Origin: Cristatella mucedo
Taxonomy: Eukaryota > Bryozoa > Phylactolaemata > Cristatellidae
Length of the DNA stretch: 12,000 nt
Reading direction: 5' to 3'
Assembly: GCA_009760855.2 (NCBI GenBank)
Contig: WPIO01000009.1
Location: 6,780,501-6,792,500, forward strand
Shown: piece after piece, positions 1 through 7,594 of the stretch
How the letters are laid out: every line of letters starts with the position of its first letter
Numbering within the stretch: position 1 is the first letter of the stretch
The notes under the pieces: model-generated
Told to the model about the DNA's origin: nothing
Databases searched by the model: none
The model's input: only the letters and a program-made list of their open reading frames with translations
Translations under genes and position numbers: made by a program

Positions 1-436
1 GTGAGACAGCAAGCAGCAGTTTTAGGTATAACAGATCTATTCGAGCTTGCGTGGGAGCATGTAAAGCCAGATTTAGTATGAGCCGTCACAGATGTTGCCT
101 CGTTTGAGTTAAAGAAAAAGGTTAAGTGTTCAGTTTAATAGCACGTCACATGCCACAGTTGAAGTATACACGTGGAGCAATCGGCTAAGTCATGCTCTTG
201 TCATGCAGGTGCTTTAAACTGGCGGGCAGCACGTATATCGTAGCAGTATTGCCTCGAGTTAGTTTCGTGGCCGACAAGAGGACAAGCCCGTGAATTCGTG
301 ACCAGCACATGTGGTAAACTCGTTACACATGTGCTTCGATGGACGTATTGCCTTGCCTGTATGCCCCACCATTATTGGCCACTCGAAAGCCATCAATGCT
401 CAGGAGCTCAGCCCTTACTTTTGCTTATTGTTGCAG
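1..436 (+). other. Intron (or its 3' part) upstream of the CHMP2A-like last exon
   Basis: No coding exon is visible here. The expected preceding CHMP2A exon would encode an acidic Asp/Glu-rich stretch, and no such sequence occurs. The region ends in a good 3' splice site: a T-rich tract (about 417-433) followed by CAG at 434-436. The window begins with GTGAG, which matches a 5' splice donor, so base 1 could be the exact intron start. That would be a coincidence of where the window was cut, and the missing upstream exon cannot be tested here. Confidence 0.55.
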
Positions 437-558
437 GACTCCCGGTGGCCAACAGCAGCCTCCGGCAGCCAGCAGGCCAGCAAGCCGTGGCTGCCGCTGG
501 CGTCGCCAACCCCGACGCTGACCTGGAGGCTCGGCTAGAGAGTCTGAAGCGTCAATGA
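437..558 (+). CDS. CHMP2A: CHMP2A / VPS2-like ESCRT-III subunit, C-terminal exon (partial gene)
   Basis: This is the last coding exon of an ESCRT-III subunit. CHMP2A (yeast Vps2) helps build the membrane-scission polymer used in multivesicular-body sorting, cytokinesis and envelope repair, and its C-terminal tail is bound by the MIT domain of the VPS4 ATPase. Translation from the codon split at the splice site starts GLPVANSSL, continues through a Gln/Ala-rich linker and ends PDADLEARLESLKRQ followed by TGA at 556-558. That end closely matches the MIT-interacting motif (MIM1) of animal CHMP2A, which ends in DADLEERLKNLRRD. The conserved leucines and basic residues of the MIM helix are present. 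The intron is phase 1: the first base of the Gly codon comes from the upstream exon. Upstream exons lie outside the window. The reading frame stays open upstream of 437, but that translation is not CHMP2-like and is taken as intron. CHMP2B is less likely because of the DADLE tail and Ala-rich linker. Confidence 0.8.
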
Positions 559-932
559 GTCAGTCGTGGGCTTATTTGTTTCCAAAGTCAGCCCCTTGAC
601 AGACCGCTGGCTGCCTAGCGCCGACTGGGACTTTTCGACTCGACCATCGGCCTCTTGCTGCCCAGCCATGTGCCGAGAGGTTGGAAGGTGGCAAACTACT
701 GTCCTTGGAATAGGCAGTTTATACGGACGGCTAGCAGTGCTCAGTTTTTAAGCTGAATGCAAGGCTCGTCACGGCATTGCCATTGGCTGCTGACTGCAAA
801 AATTTGGCGAGACTTCTCAACGGATGCCCAGCCAACTGCTGGCGCGCAGATTGCAGGCGGTCCTGGTGTCCCGATTACTGTAATCTCTCAGCGTAATCGC
901 GCCTATGTGATTTTGTAAGTATCGTAAGTAAC

Positions 933-938
933 AATAAA
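933..938 (+). promoter_or_regulatory. Polyadenylation signal of the CHMP2A-like gene
   Basis: A canonical AATAAA lies 375 bases after the CHMP2A stop codon. It would give a 3'UTR of about 400 bases (559 to about 955). No other gene signal occurs between the stop and this hexamer, and the first transposon remnant begins about 100 bases further on. The 3'UTR has no obvious repeat. Confidence 0.6.
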
Positions 939-1041
939 GTGACACAGCAGCAAGTCGCTATTAAAGTGGTGCCTTTTGCGTCACCTTTCTGCCTATTCTC
1001 TGCTCTGTGCTGTGCTTAAAAAAAATGTTTTCTTAAAAAGA

Positions 1042-1695
1042 AAATATGTAACTCCCTTTTGGCTGGGCTGCCAAAGAAAGCTATTAGGCCACTGCAGCGG
1101 ACTATAAACATGGCTGCAAGGCTAGTCTTCAAGTCCCAGCGGTTTGAGCACGTGTCTCCTTTGCTAAAATAGCTAGGATGGTTGCCGGTTGAGCAATGGA
1201 TACAGAGCGAAGTTCTTATGCTGACCCACAAGGCCTGCCACGGCTTGGCTCCTTCGTACCTAGCTGAACTGCTGCATCAGTTTCAGCCTGTTCGTCCCCT
1301 CAGGTCCTGTGTGGACAATAAATTAGCTGTCCCATTCCTCTGCTTAAAGACCGTTGGCGATAGAAGCATTAGCTCTGCAGGCCCTAGACTGTGGAACTCG
1401 CATCCACAGTTCTTACGCACCGACAACTACTCTCCTACTGCCGACTATGGCACATCCTTTTCAGCGGTCCTGAGCTGCTACTTATATGCTACTCACTAGC
1501 TCAACTGCTCTCCTGACTGCTATGCTTCCCACTTTCTCTTTGTTGCGTGAGACTAAGTCTGTTGGCTACCGAATGCGTACCGAAAGCCGCTTAGGCTGTG
1601 AGTGCACTATACAAAACTCTCCTGCGTAACACCCACCTGGTCTTGATGACTTTGTGGAGTTACAGACGGAGATACACTGCATTACATTACATGTT
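1042..1695 (+). mobile_element. L2-clade LINE, 5'-truncated copy (family L2-B, copy 1)
   Basis: This is the 3' end of an L2-type non-LTR retrotransposon. The open frame from 1050 reads NSLLAGLPKKAIRPLQ, then AARLVFKSQRFEHVSPLL, an in-frame TAG at 1170-1172, then LGWLPVEQWIQSEV, THKACHGLAPSYLAELL, a conserved GDRSISSAGPRLWNS block, and a stop at 1497-1499. These are the hallmark blocks of the C-terminal part of L2/CR1 reverse-transcriptase proteins. The catalytic RT motifs lie upstream and are missing, so the copy is a dead-on-arrival 5' truncation with one internal stop. About 190 bases of 3'UTR follow. They include a motif (ACCGAAAGCC, 1578-1587) and end in short ATTAC repeats at about 1680-1691. 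The 3' part is duplicated in copy 2 at 2137-2457. Confidence 0.85.
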
Positions 1696-1699
1696 CTTG

Positions 1700-2130
1700 T
1701 GGTTGGTGCTGTTGTATGGAACGAGCATAATTCTTGAGTATCTCCGTGTGGCAGCGATGTTTGCTCCGTAGAAAGTATAATTGCTTTAGAGAATTTATTA
1801 AGTGCCATAAAAGAACTAAATCTCTTTTCTAGGAATAAAACTCATAAGGACACACCCTGCTTATTGCTCGTGCGTGTCTACTCCTTTTCGGTCACCAGTT
1901 TGTTTTGCCGTAGCCCAGTACAGTGTGAGAAAATTGTGCCAATTGTTGGGATCGAATCTCACTAACAGAGATCTTGAGAAAGCTATCAGATAACTTTCTC
2001 CTAGCTTCTGGGTCAAGGACACTGTAGGGCTGTCGGTGAAATTACTCAATGAGTTGTCTGGACGTAGCCATCAGTGGAGGCAACGTTAGAAAAAATTGTG
2101 TAACGGCCAGTTATCGCTGAAGCTAACCAT
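1700..2130. other. Unassigned sequence between two L2-B copies
   Basis: I recognise no gene or element here. A 62-codon minus-strand frame (2049 to 1861) has no recognisable motif and is probably chance. The stretch is AT-rich around 1790-1850. Confidence 0.4.
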
Positions 2131-2136
2131 TCTTGT

Positions 2137-2457
2137 AGATTGTTCTATGGAACTCACTTCCACGATTCTACTCACTTCTGCGATACAATGACAACTACTC
2201 TACTGTTGTAGGCTATGGCACAGCTTTTCCAGCCGTCCTAAACTTCTACTTTCATACTACTCACTACCTCGACTGCTCTTCCGACTCAGCTAGGCTTCTC
2301 ACTTCCTCTTTGTTTCATGCGATGGAGTCTCTTGGCTACCGAATGCGAACCGAAAGCCACATAGGCTGTGAGTGCCCTATACAAAACTCTCCTGCGTAAC
2401 ACCCATAGTTTTTTCAGCTTTGTGTAGTTACGGAGTGAGATAGATACATTACATAGA
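2137..2457 (+). mobile_element. L2-clade LINE, short 3' fragment (family L2-B, copy 2)
   Basis: The sequence aligns base by base with 1385-1691 of copy 1. It begins at the TGGAACTC block (the remains of the LWNS codons), continues through GGCTATGGCACA, TACTACTCACTA and GGCTACCGAATGCG, then an almost identical stretch ending CTCCTGCGTAACACCCA, and finishes in GATACATTACAT. Protein coding is degraded by indels. Divergence from copy 1 looks like roughly one difference every five to ten bases, so the two are separate insertions or an old duplication. The shared 3' end with ATTAC-type repeats defines the family's tail. Confidence 0.8.
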
Positions 2458-2643
2458 TATCCGATCGTTGCTGGGTCGCAATCGCTCGCCTTTCAAGTCA
2501 AGGTTCATTATTTGCTACTTGGCTATATCTTTGGCTGAGCTTGCGATACATCGCAGATTCTTGTCAGTTATTGCAAAATTTCGAACCACCAGTTATGTGC
2601 AGTAAAAAGGTTGCTTAAGGTAGCCTTGAATATTTTTCTTCGG

Positions 2644-2690
2644 ACTGAAGGAACTTGTTCGGAGCTTGACTATTGTAGCTCCCTGGTGCA
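2644..2690 (+). mobile_element. Very short L2-B-like fragment
   Basis: One frame reads SELDYCSSLVQVG followed by a stop. This matches the SRLDYCSSLL block that opens L2-B copy 3 (10939-10968), with a 20-base stretch of near identity around CTTGACTATTGTAGCTCCC. Only about 45 bases are recognisable, so the evidence is the DYCSSL block alone. Confidence 0.45.
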
Positions 2691-2760
2691 AGTTGGCTAG
2701 TGCATTATATAAATAACCCATAACTTAACCGATCTTAACACACCTTGAGAAAAAACGTGA

Positions 2761-2934
2761 GGAGAGTTATTATTCAAAAAGAAACCTGGGGCCAACAGTC
2801 GTAGCAGCGATCCACCGCCGAAGTGGAGAGAACTACTGCGAGCTCCCGACGACGTGCAGGAATTTCGGATATTTCTACCGGTCGTCCATTGTCCAGCGAA
2901 GCTGCCTCAGCAAGCCATGACATGCTTTGAGTAA
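2761..2934 (+). other. Unrecognised open frame of 57 codons, no ATG at its start
   Basis: A stop-to-stop frame runs from after TGA (2758-2760) to TAA at 2932-2934. It contains a protein-like PPPKWRELLRAPDDVQ block followed by EFRIFLPVVHCPAKLPQQAM. A second frame over the same bases is also open, which weakens the coding argument. A TATA-like ATTATATAAATA lies at about 2704-2715. I do not recognise the protein. It could be an internal exon, a transposon fragment or chance in a GC-richer patch. Confidence 0.2.
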
Positions 2935-3365
2935 ATACCAATCAAGGCAAATCAGACTCCTAAAAACCCCCATTTGAGTCAGGCTAGTAATGCTGTGCCC
3001 CACCAATCGATGTTTCTCGATCATAATTCACCTAAAATGTGCTAAGCCTGAAACTTCTTTTTACCTCTTGAGTCCAGCCAGCATCTGAGGGTAGCGTTGG
3101 TGATGCGATAAGCTGCCTAGTCGTATAAGTCGTATAAGCAAGACTTGATAAGCCTGGAGATTTGACTGCCTGCGTGACATCGATATGACATCGATACCCA
3201 TTAAAATGCTAGCCGCGTCACTCTAGATGCTGCTGCCTAACTACTATCACCTTCGGCGTATTGTTTAGCGATAAGAATGATTACCTGATTCGACAGACTC
3301 ATTTAAGTAGTTGCAGAAGAGTCTTTACGGCTATCACCACCACTTGCTGGAGTTAATTAAGATTT

Positions 3366-3440
3366 GCCCACTGCAGGACTCGAACCCACGACCTGGATCG
3401 GGAAGAGCGAGCATCTCACCCTTCGGCTAAGACTCGAGGC
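3366..3440 (-). tRNA. tRNA-Lys(CTT)-like pseudogene or tRNA-derived SINE head
   Basis: On the minus strand, 75 bases have tRNA length and layout. The A box (TAGCCGAAGGG) and B box (GGTTCGAGTCC) fit the RNA polymerase III consensus. A D stem pairs TCTTA with TGAGA. The anticodon stem has 4 of 5 pairs around loop CTCTTCC (anticodon CTT, Lys). The T arm GTGGG/CCTGC closes a TTCGAGT loop with two G-T pairs. The acceptor stem is degraded, with only four of seven pairs. The 3' half is very close to that of animal tRNA-Lys. Poor acceptor pairing and similarity to the head at 6763-6842 favour a SINE or pseudogene over a working tRNA. No L2-type tail follows on the minus strand. Confidence 0.65.
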
Positions 3441-3904
3441 GTATGACATGCGTGCAACTATCCTGTTTTCGCTCGGCTTTATGGAGCCGCATCGACCATG
3501 CTTCCAACACGCAAATAGTAAACCAAGCGTACTCCTGTAATAACTGATTTTCCTATTTTATCAGTATATCAATAAAGTCGTGATGAATCATTTACGAATT
3601 GACTTGCCCCGTACACATAGCCACAGCCAGCATGCAAGCGAAACAAGCTTTGCACACGAAAGGGCATAATCCTTGCTTACAGAGACTACATTGATCAATG
3701 CAATCTCGGGATAACAAGTTAATAATAAATGCGTATCAACAGCATTTTTTGGCCGTTGAACCTTACCTTTACGGTCAGGCAGTGACCCTTAGTGATTCAC
3801 GGTGTGGGTTCCAGTCTTTCAGCGAGAAACTAATTAGTCCCTACAGCAAGTGGGTGACAGCCGATTTGGCTCTTCTGTTGATATAGAAACTAGGCTGCTG
3901 AATC
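3441..3904. other. Unassigned sequence before the hAT terminus
   Basis: I see no recognisable gene here. A plus-strand frame at 3698-3886 (62 codons, ATG start) lacks known motifs and a supporting context. It ends 18 bases before the hAT-like terminus at 3905. Confidence 0.35.
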
Positions 3905-3935
3905 CAGTGGCGTAGTGAGACCTTTCGGTGCCCGA
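3905..3935 (+). repeat. Probable hAT terminal inverted repeat, left end
   Basis: The sequence CAGTGGCGTAGTGAGACC begins here. Many hAT transposons of the ZMYM1/TTF-finger group start with CAGTGGCGTAGCC. It lies 75 bases outside the transposase stop codon (3980-3982) and points in the right direction to be the element's 3' terminus. The flanking 8 bases are GCTGAATC. I could not find the matching right-hand inverted repeat or a second GCTGAATC, so the element's other end is unresolved. Confidence 0.55.
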
Positions 3936-3979
3936 GTCGAGACCACTTTATTATTTATAGTAAGGGAACAGAGTAGCTA

Positions 3980-5625
3980 TCACAGCTGGGTGAATTTTTT
4001 GTCTTTAAACGTGGTAAACTGGTCTGGTGCAGATTGAAAGTCAAGATTATTCAGTGTTTCTTTCTGAGTGCATAGCAAGACCAAATCAGAGAGTCCATCT
4101 TGCCCCAGTGACGCTCTTAGATAAGACGGGATAATCTTCCGCTTGCTAAAGGAATGTTCACAACTGGCAACTGACACAGCTAAGGTGAGAAGAACTTGCA
4201 AAGGAAACTCGAATTAGGAATCATCTTCTCCATACCTGAAAATGAAAGACAGAAGTTCCAGTTGGGTCTTTGGTACCAACTTGGGATGTACGGCAAGAAG
4301 CATTTTACTTTCACAAATTTCGTTGTACAGCTCTATTCTATCCAAGTCTGAACAATAAAAGCCTCCGAGATCTAGGTATTTCTGACGGAGCTTGATCTGG
4401 TCAAGTGTCTTTAAAAACTGTTTAACTACAAAAAAAAACAAAATTTAATATAGAGATCTGTGAGCCAAAAAAGCCTAGTTTTAATTTGTTGTCATATATA
4501 GTCTATGCTTTACTTCATTATTCTTGAAATCTTCCTATCTGCCGTGAGACTAACATCGTGAGAGATTTCTCCAGGCATCCATGTCCTCCTGCGGCTTTTT
4601 CGTTCAACTGCAGCCCCCCACTAGTCATATCTCCTTTCGGTAACTAGTAATGATCCTTAGCACAGGTCTCCTCTATGTCTTGACAACTCAATCTCAAGAG
4701 AGTGGATTTCACAAGAGGCATCTTTAAAGTTCATTTTTAGACCCACGGAGTCTTATCTGAACGCGCTCAATCTTTCTTCTGATTTCGTACCAAAATGGCA
4801 ACAGGGTAAAAAAAGTTACTTGGTTTGGCCCAGTGTTTAAGGTGCTTGCCCCAACCAAGGTCTGACTGAGGTCGTCGGCTCGAGCTCCGAGGCATGTATG
4901 AAGCGCCTGAATAGAGATTAAGTTCTCTTAGCGCGCTACAAATTAGTTTTATATCATATAAAGCTCAAAATAAAATATAGGAGACTGCCAGCTTCACTTC
5001 TTGTTTCAAATGTTCCACCTGTGTGCTCGGACCGTTGTTCCAAAAGACCTGCAATGCTGCTCAGACCATGAATGATTCACAGCCTCCACTCTTGCACTCC
5101 ACCTTGCTGCAGTCTCACGTTTGACGGCAAAGGCTCAGACTTTCTCAATTTCTTTCCGGCTCAGAGTTGATCTTGGAAAGAATAAGTAGATACTCTCTAC
5201 TGTTCCAAAAAGGGAATGCCAGCGTAATCTTGACTTGCAGCAGGAACTCGTGCCAGGTTCAAGCTGTGGTTATCACGATTTACAAGAATTGCTTGCTCAT
5301 TTCTGGAGAGTAGTCTCTGTTGGACACCTGGCAAGTGGACAGACAGGACTGCTGCGTTTTTATAGACCAACACCTACAACCTTGCAAGGAAATTTGTTAG
5401 ATTCGAGTTTGTCCAAGTTGAGACCCTAAATTGCTGCAGCATCTTTGGCGTAGATTTGAAAAACCTCAGGAAAGACTCTTTGACGATGACCGTTTTTTTG
5501 ACAAAATCAACATCGAAATATCTAATGACCTCAGACATCTGCTCGAGGTGTGCCACACCAGGAGTTGAGTCAAACAGATTTCCATTCGGTGTCGAATACA
5601 CTTCTCTACGCTGTGGAAATAGGCT
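3980..5625 (-). pseudogene. Decayed hAT transposase, ZMYM1-like (DUF4371 plus hAT C-terminal dimerisation domain)
   Basis: Reading the minus strand from 5625 down, blocks typical of ZMYM1-like hAT transposases appear in the expected order. First is DSTPGVAHLEQMSEVIRYFD (about 5565-5500, the DUF4371 region), then GTVESIYLFF (from 5206), then a TAG-type break and RETAARWSARVEAVN (about 5125-5070). ETRSEAGSLLYF (about 5006-4970) follows. After a SINE insertion come LLPFWYEI (about 4807-4785), MNFKDASCEIHSLEIELSRH (from 4734) and MPGEISHDVSLTADRKI (about 4580-4530). The C-terminal hAT dimerisation domain is LAVSVASCEHSFSKRKI, YLRASLGQDGL and DLVLL (4186-4060), ending at TAG 3980-3982. A TAA at 4214-4216 breaks the last block without changing frame. 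Other stops and several frameshifts make it non-functional. The domain order is continuous, so this is one element, not scattered pieces. Confidence 0.85.
4816..4961 (+). mobile_element. tRNA-derived SINE with L2-like tail, inserted in the hAT transposase (SINE copy b)
   Basis: The element aligns along its full length with SINE copy a (8204-8356). The head carries a near-consensus A box at 4826-4836 (TGGCCCAGTGT) and a B-box-like GCTCGAGCT at 4878-4886. These are followed by GCATGTATGAAGCGCCTGAA and the tail AGAGATTAAGTTCTCT (4913-4928), which is identical in L2-A at 7247-7262. It splits the hAT coding blocks ETRSEAGSLLYF and LLPFWYEI, so it arrived after the hAT copy was present. A target-site duplication is not clear. 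Confidence 0.75.
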
Positions 5626-5639
5626 TGCTGCATCAAGGA

Positions 5640-5986
5640 TTGTTCGCTCTTCGTTACTACACTATTCCGCTACTGTCAGCACAGCTGTGAGCGTGCGCAC
5701 GCTGTGTTTCTCTATTGTTCGTCCTTTGCTGTTCGTATTTCGCTATTCGAGCACGTAGGACGGCTTAGTGCCCTGTGATTTGGGCTACTGCCTCTAATAC
5801 TCGCTGGTGACCGAGCATCCTCAACATTTTGGCCTTCAATGGCTGCCTTTTGATTTGCATTAATGGCTGGATCCTTTGGTGAAGGTATTGAAATATAGAT
5901 CCCACCATGTGTGTATGCATGCTCACATGCCCGTCTTTAACTACAGGCAGCCCTTGTGCATGTACATGTGCACGTATATTCGTTTC
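5640..5986. other. Unassigned sequence upstream of the hAT coding blocks
   Basis: This should include the N-terminal part of the hAT transposase and its right terminus, but I recognise neither. The N-terminal zinc-finger (TTF/ZMYM) coding sequence is absent, so the copy is truncated or heavily decayed at its 5' end. A short CATGTACATG palindrome occurs around 5958-5967. Confidence 0.35.
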
Positions 5987-6022
5987 CAGTGGCTGAGCCA
6001 GGATTTTCGTCTAAGGGCAAGA
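5987..6022 (+). repeat. hAT-type terminal repeat, second element end
   Basis: The sequence CAGTGGCTGAGCCAGGATTT followed by TCGTCTAAGGGCAAG closely resembles the widespread hAT terminus CAGTGGCGTAGCCAGGATTT with a G-rich run. It has the same orientation as the terminus at 3905, so it cannot be that element's partner. A possible partner on the opposite strand lies at about 6250-6272 (minus strand CCACGGCGAAGCCGGGGG), which would make a 285-base non-autonomous element, but only about 10 of 16 bases match and no 8-bp target duplication is visible. Confidence 0.4.
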
Positions 6023-6123
6023 TCTGCAAAACTGTTTAATTCAGGAAGTAAGACCCACGAGATTTTCCTGTTGACCCACTAGATCTCCACATAATAAAAA
6101 ATTATAGCATACAATCGTAATCT

Positions 6124-6508
6124 TTATCCAACCTTAACTCGGCGGTAGCCCATCAAATGGAATTCAGATAGAATTTCGTCGTCGGTGACCGTTCGGAGAG
6201 CGTTGAAATAGGAGGCGGCCCACATCGCAGCCCCGCTGTAGAGGACAAATGCCACCCCCGGCTTCGCCGTGGTTTGTATCTATTTGTAACTCAATGGAGT
6301 CATAGAGACTCGGTGGACTTTCGCAGGAGTTTTTTTTACAGACCAGATAAAGCCTAGGCGATTTTTGGCGTCCAAAGCTAAGTCAGGGCAGTCGGAGAAC
6401 AAGTCGCACAGATGTGGCGTTTCGGCTGGGGAGAATGTGCCAGAGTCGACGGAGCGCCGGAAATGTCGTTCTGCTATTTCCGGTGTGATTTCGCTGTATT
6501 GGCTCAGG
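6124..6508 (-). pseudogene. Unrecognised protein-coding frame with one in-frame TAG
   Basis: On the minus strand a frame runs from a 3' splice-site-like CACTGCAG just above 6508 down to TAA at 6124-6126. It is broken only by TAG at 6280-6282. The first part reads SDLSQYSEITPEIAERHFRR, then SGTFSPAETPHLCDLFSDCP, LALDAKNRLGFIWSVKKTPA and a short tail. The second part, in the same frame, reads KPGVAFVLYSGAAMWAASYF, then VTDDEILSEFHLMGYRRVKV and Gly-stop. Composition is protein-like, with a possible membrane segment (VAFVLYSGAAMWAASYF). I do not recognise the family. It may be a disabled gene, an exon whose TAG is the true stop with sequence beyond it of another origin, or a chimera with a transposon end near 6272. 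Coding confidence rests only on amino-acid composition and openness. Confidence 0.4.
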
Positions 6509-6538
6509 TCGCTGCAGTGAGTCACATTTTAGAGCACC

Positions 6539-6640
6539 TTAGTTGATCGCGATGACAGGCACTCGATCTAGGCAAAAGGAGTCCACTAACTCCTTTGACA
6601 TTGCCGTAACGTCTCTCAACCCACCGCCAACCGTCGCCAT
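6539..6640 (-). other. Short unrecognised open frame, possible upstream exon
   Basis: An ATG at 6640 (minus) opens 33 codons reading MATVGGGLRDVTAMSKELVD, then SFCLDRVPVIAIN and TAA. It lies 30 bases upstream of the splice-site-like CACTGCAG that precedes the frame at 6508. No donor of the matching phase joins the two simply, so linkage is unproven. The plus strand is also open here, so one of the two is a shadow. I do not recognise the protein. Confidence 0.25.
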
Positions 6641-6762
6641 CCCCGGGGTGGAATGCCCTCTGGCTCAGCATGTCACCACTAGGGGTACAACTCCCGCTTG
6701 GCCCACTCTGTCATCCAGGGGTCACAACTCACGGCCGGCCCAGCCCTTAGAGATCAAATCTT

Positions 6763-6842
6763 CTTTCTGTGGTCTTAGTGAAGGGGTAAGGTGCTCGCTT
6801 CGGCGACCCGGGTTGTGAGTTCGCATCATTCAGCAGCAAATC
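6763..6842 (+). mobile_element. tRNA-Lys-like SINE head (degenerate)
   Basis: This region aligns with the minus-strand tRNA-Lys-like sequence at 3366-3440. Shared features are CTTAG(N)GAAGGG at the A box (6776-6786 fits TRGYNNARNNG), GTGCTCGCTTC in the anticodon arm, GACCCGGGTTGTG, and a B box with one mismatch (GTTCGCATC, 6829-6837). The two are the same family of tRNA-derived heads. It lies just upstream of the L2-A copy beginning at about 6892, so it may be the head of a composite element or an independent insertion. Confidence 0.5.
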
Positions 6843-6891
6843 TTTTATTGCCCACCGCAAGCGGCTGCGACAGCCGTTAAGGCTTATCTGA

Positions 6892-7304
6892 CATTGCAAA
6901 ATAATTCTGACAAACCTTAAATCCTTTGGAAACCGTGCATTTAGCTCGTATGCTCCCAAAGCCTGGAACTCCCTCCCGACCTGCGTCAGAACATCCCCTG
7001 ACCTGACCACATTTAAAAGAAACTTAAAAACACACCTATTTAGGACAGCATTTAGTGGGTCCCTGTGATTCGTCCTCGATGTGCTTGTGCGTGCTGACAC
7101 TGTGCATGCTGCCACTAACCACATTTGCATGCTGACCCAGTGCATGTCACCCCTAACCATACTGTTCATTTTGTTTGTTTTTCAAGCATGATTTTACTTA
7201 CTATTCTATTGCGTATCACTTTGCAGCAAATGTAAAGCGCCTAGAAAGAGATTAAGTTCTCTGAGGGCACTTTATCAAGTGCAATATTATTATTATTATT
7301 ATTA
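6892..7304 (+). mobile_element. L2-clade LINE 3' end (family L2-A, copy 1)
   Basis: The frame from 6892 carries NLKSFGNRAFSSYAPKAWNS followed by LPTCVRTSPDLTTFKRNLKT, HLFRTAFSGSL and TGA at 7066-7068. This is the well-known C-terminal end of L2 reverse-transcriptase proteins. An untranslated region of about 165 bases follows, then the conserved L2-type tail: GTAAAGCGCC (7232-7241), AGAGATTAAGTTCTCT (7247-7262), a GGGCACTTTATC(A) block, and a (TTA)n microsatellite at about 7285-7304 where reverse transcription would have primed. It is 5'-truncated, but its coding frame is still open to the natural stop. Confidence 0.85.
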
Positions 7305-7594
7305 TCTGTCGCGATGTAACCTGAGGCTGCTTAACCTTCTGATCCTTGCTGCTTTTAAGACGAACCTCTTACGAACGGCTTCGGCGTTAATGCCCGCTCA
7401 CAATCGATTATGAGGTAATAGATTCCTAGGGGCCACGAATTATATCTAGGCATTAATAATCCGGCTGATCTAAGAAGTGGTCATTTCATATATAGATAGG
7501 ATATAAATATCATATAATATATCATGATCTATCATATATTGCCACTCCGCCATTTCACTTTAAAACACTCTATTGGTTACTGTGGAATCGTAAA
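7305..7594. other. Unassigned stretch with AT-rich imperfect palindrome
   Basis: No gene is recognisable here. At about 7485-7545 there is a run of ATAT-rich sequence with inverted copies of TATAGATAGG/CTATCATATA-type words. It could fold into a hairpin and may be the trace of a small terminal-repeat element, but no flanking duplication is clear. Confidence 0.3.

Noticed and set aside
298-436. The CHMP2A reading frame stays open back to 298, as if the exon were longer.
   Set aside because: The translation is Cys/His/Trp-rich and unlike CHMP2, while a good polypyrimidine tract and CAG stand at 417-436.
1861-2049. A minus-strand frame with a TGGTGACCG-like word suggested an LTR element leader and primer-binding site.
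   Set aside because: No paired long terminal repeats, polypurine tract or gag/pol sequence were found.
3115-3200. Small direct repeats (GTCGTATAA twice, GACATCGATA twice) looked like a CRISPR or satellite start.
   Set aside because: Only two units each, without regular spacers; local duplications.
4425-4445. A T-rich tract followed by TAG on the minus strand looks like a splice acceptor in front of the last hAT block.
   Set aside because: The transposase copy is a pseudogene with many stops, related hAT genes usually have no intron there, and the coding blocks on either side can be read as decayed continuous sequence.
6543-6818. A 91-codon plus-strand frame with an ATG.
   Set aside because: It overlaps the more protein-like minus-strand frames and then the tRNA-like head, with no recognisable motif; most likely a shadow.
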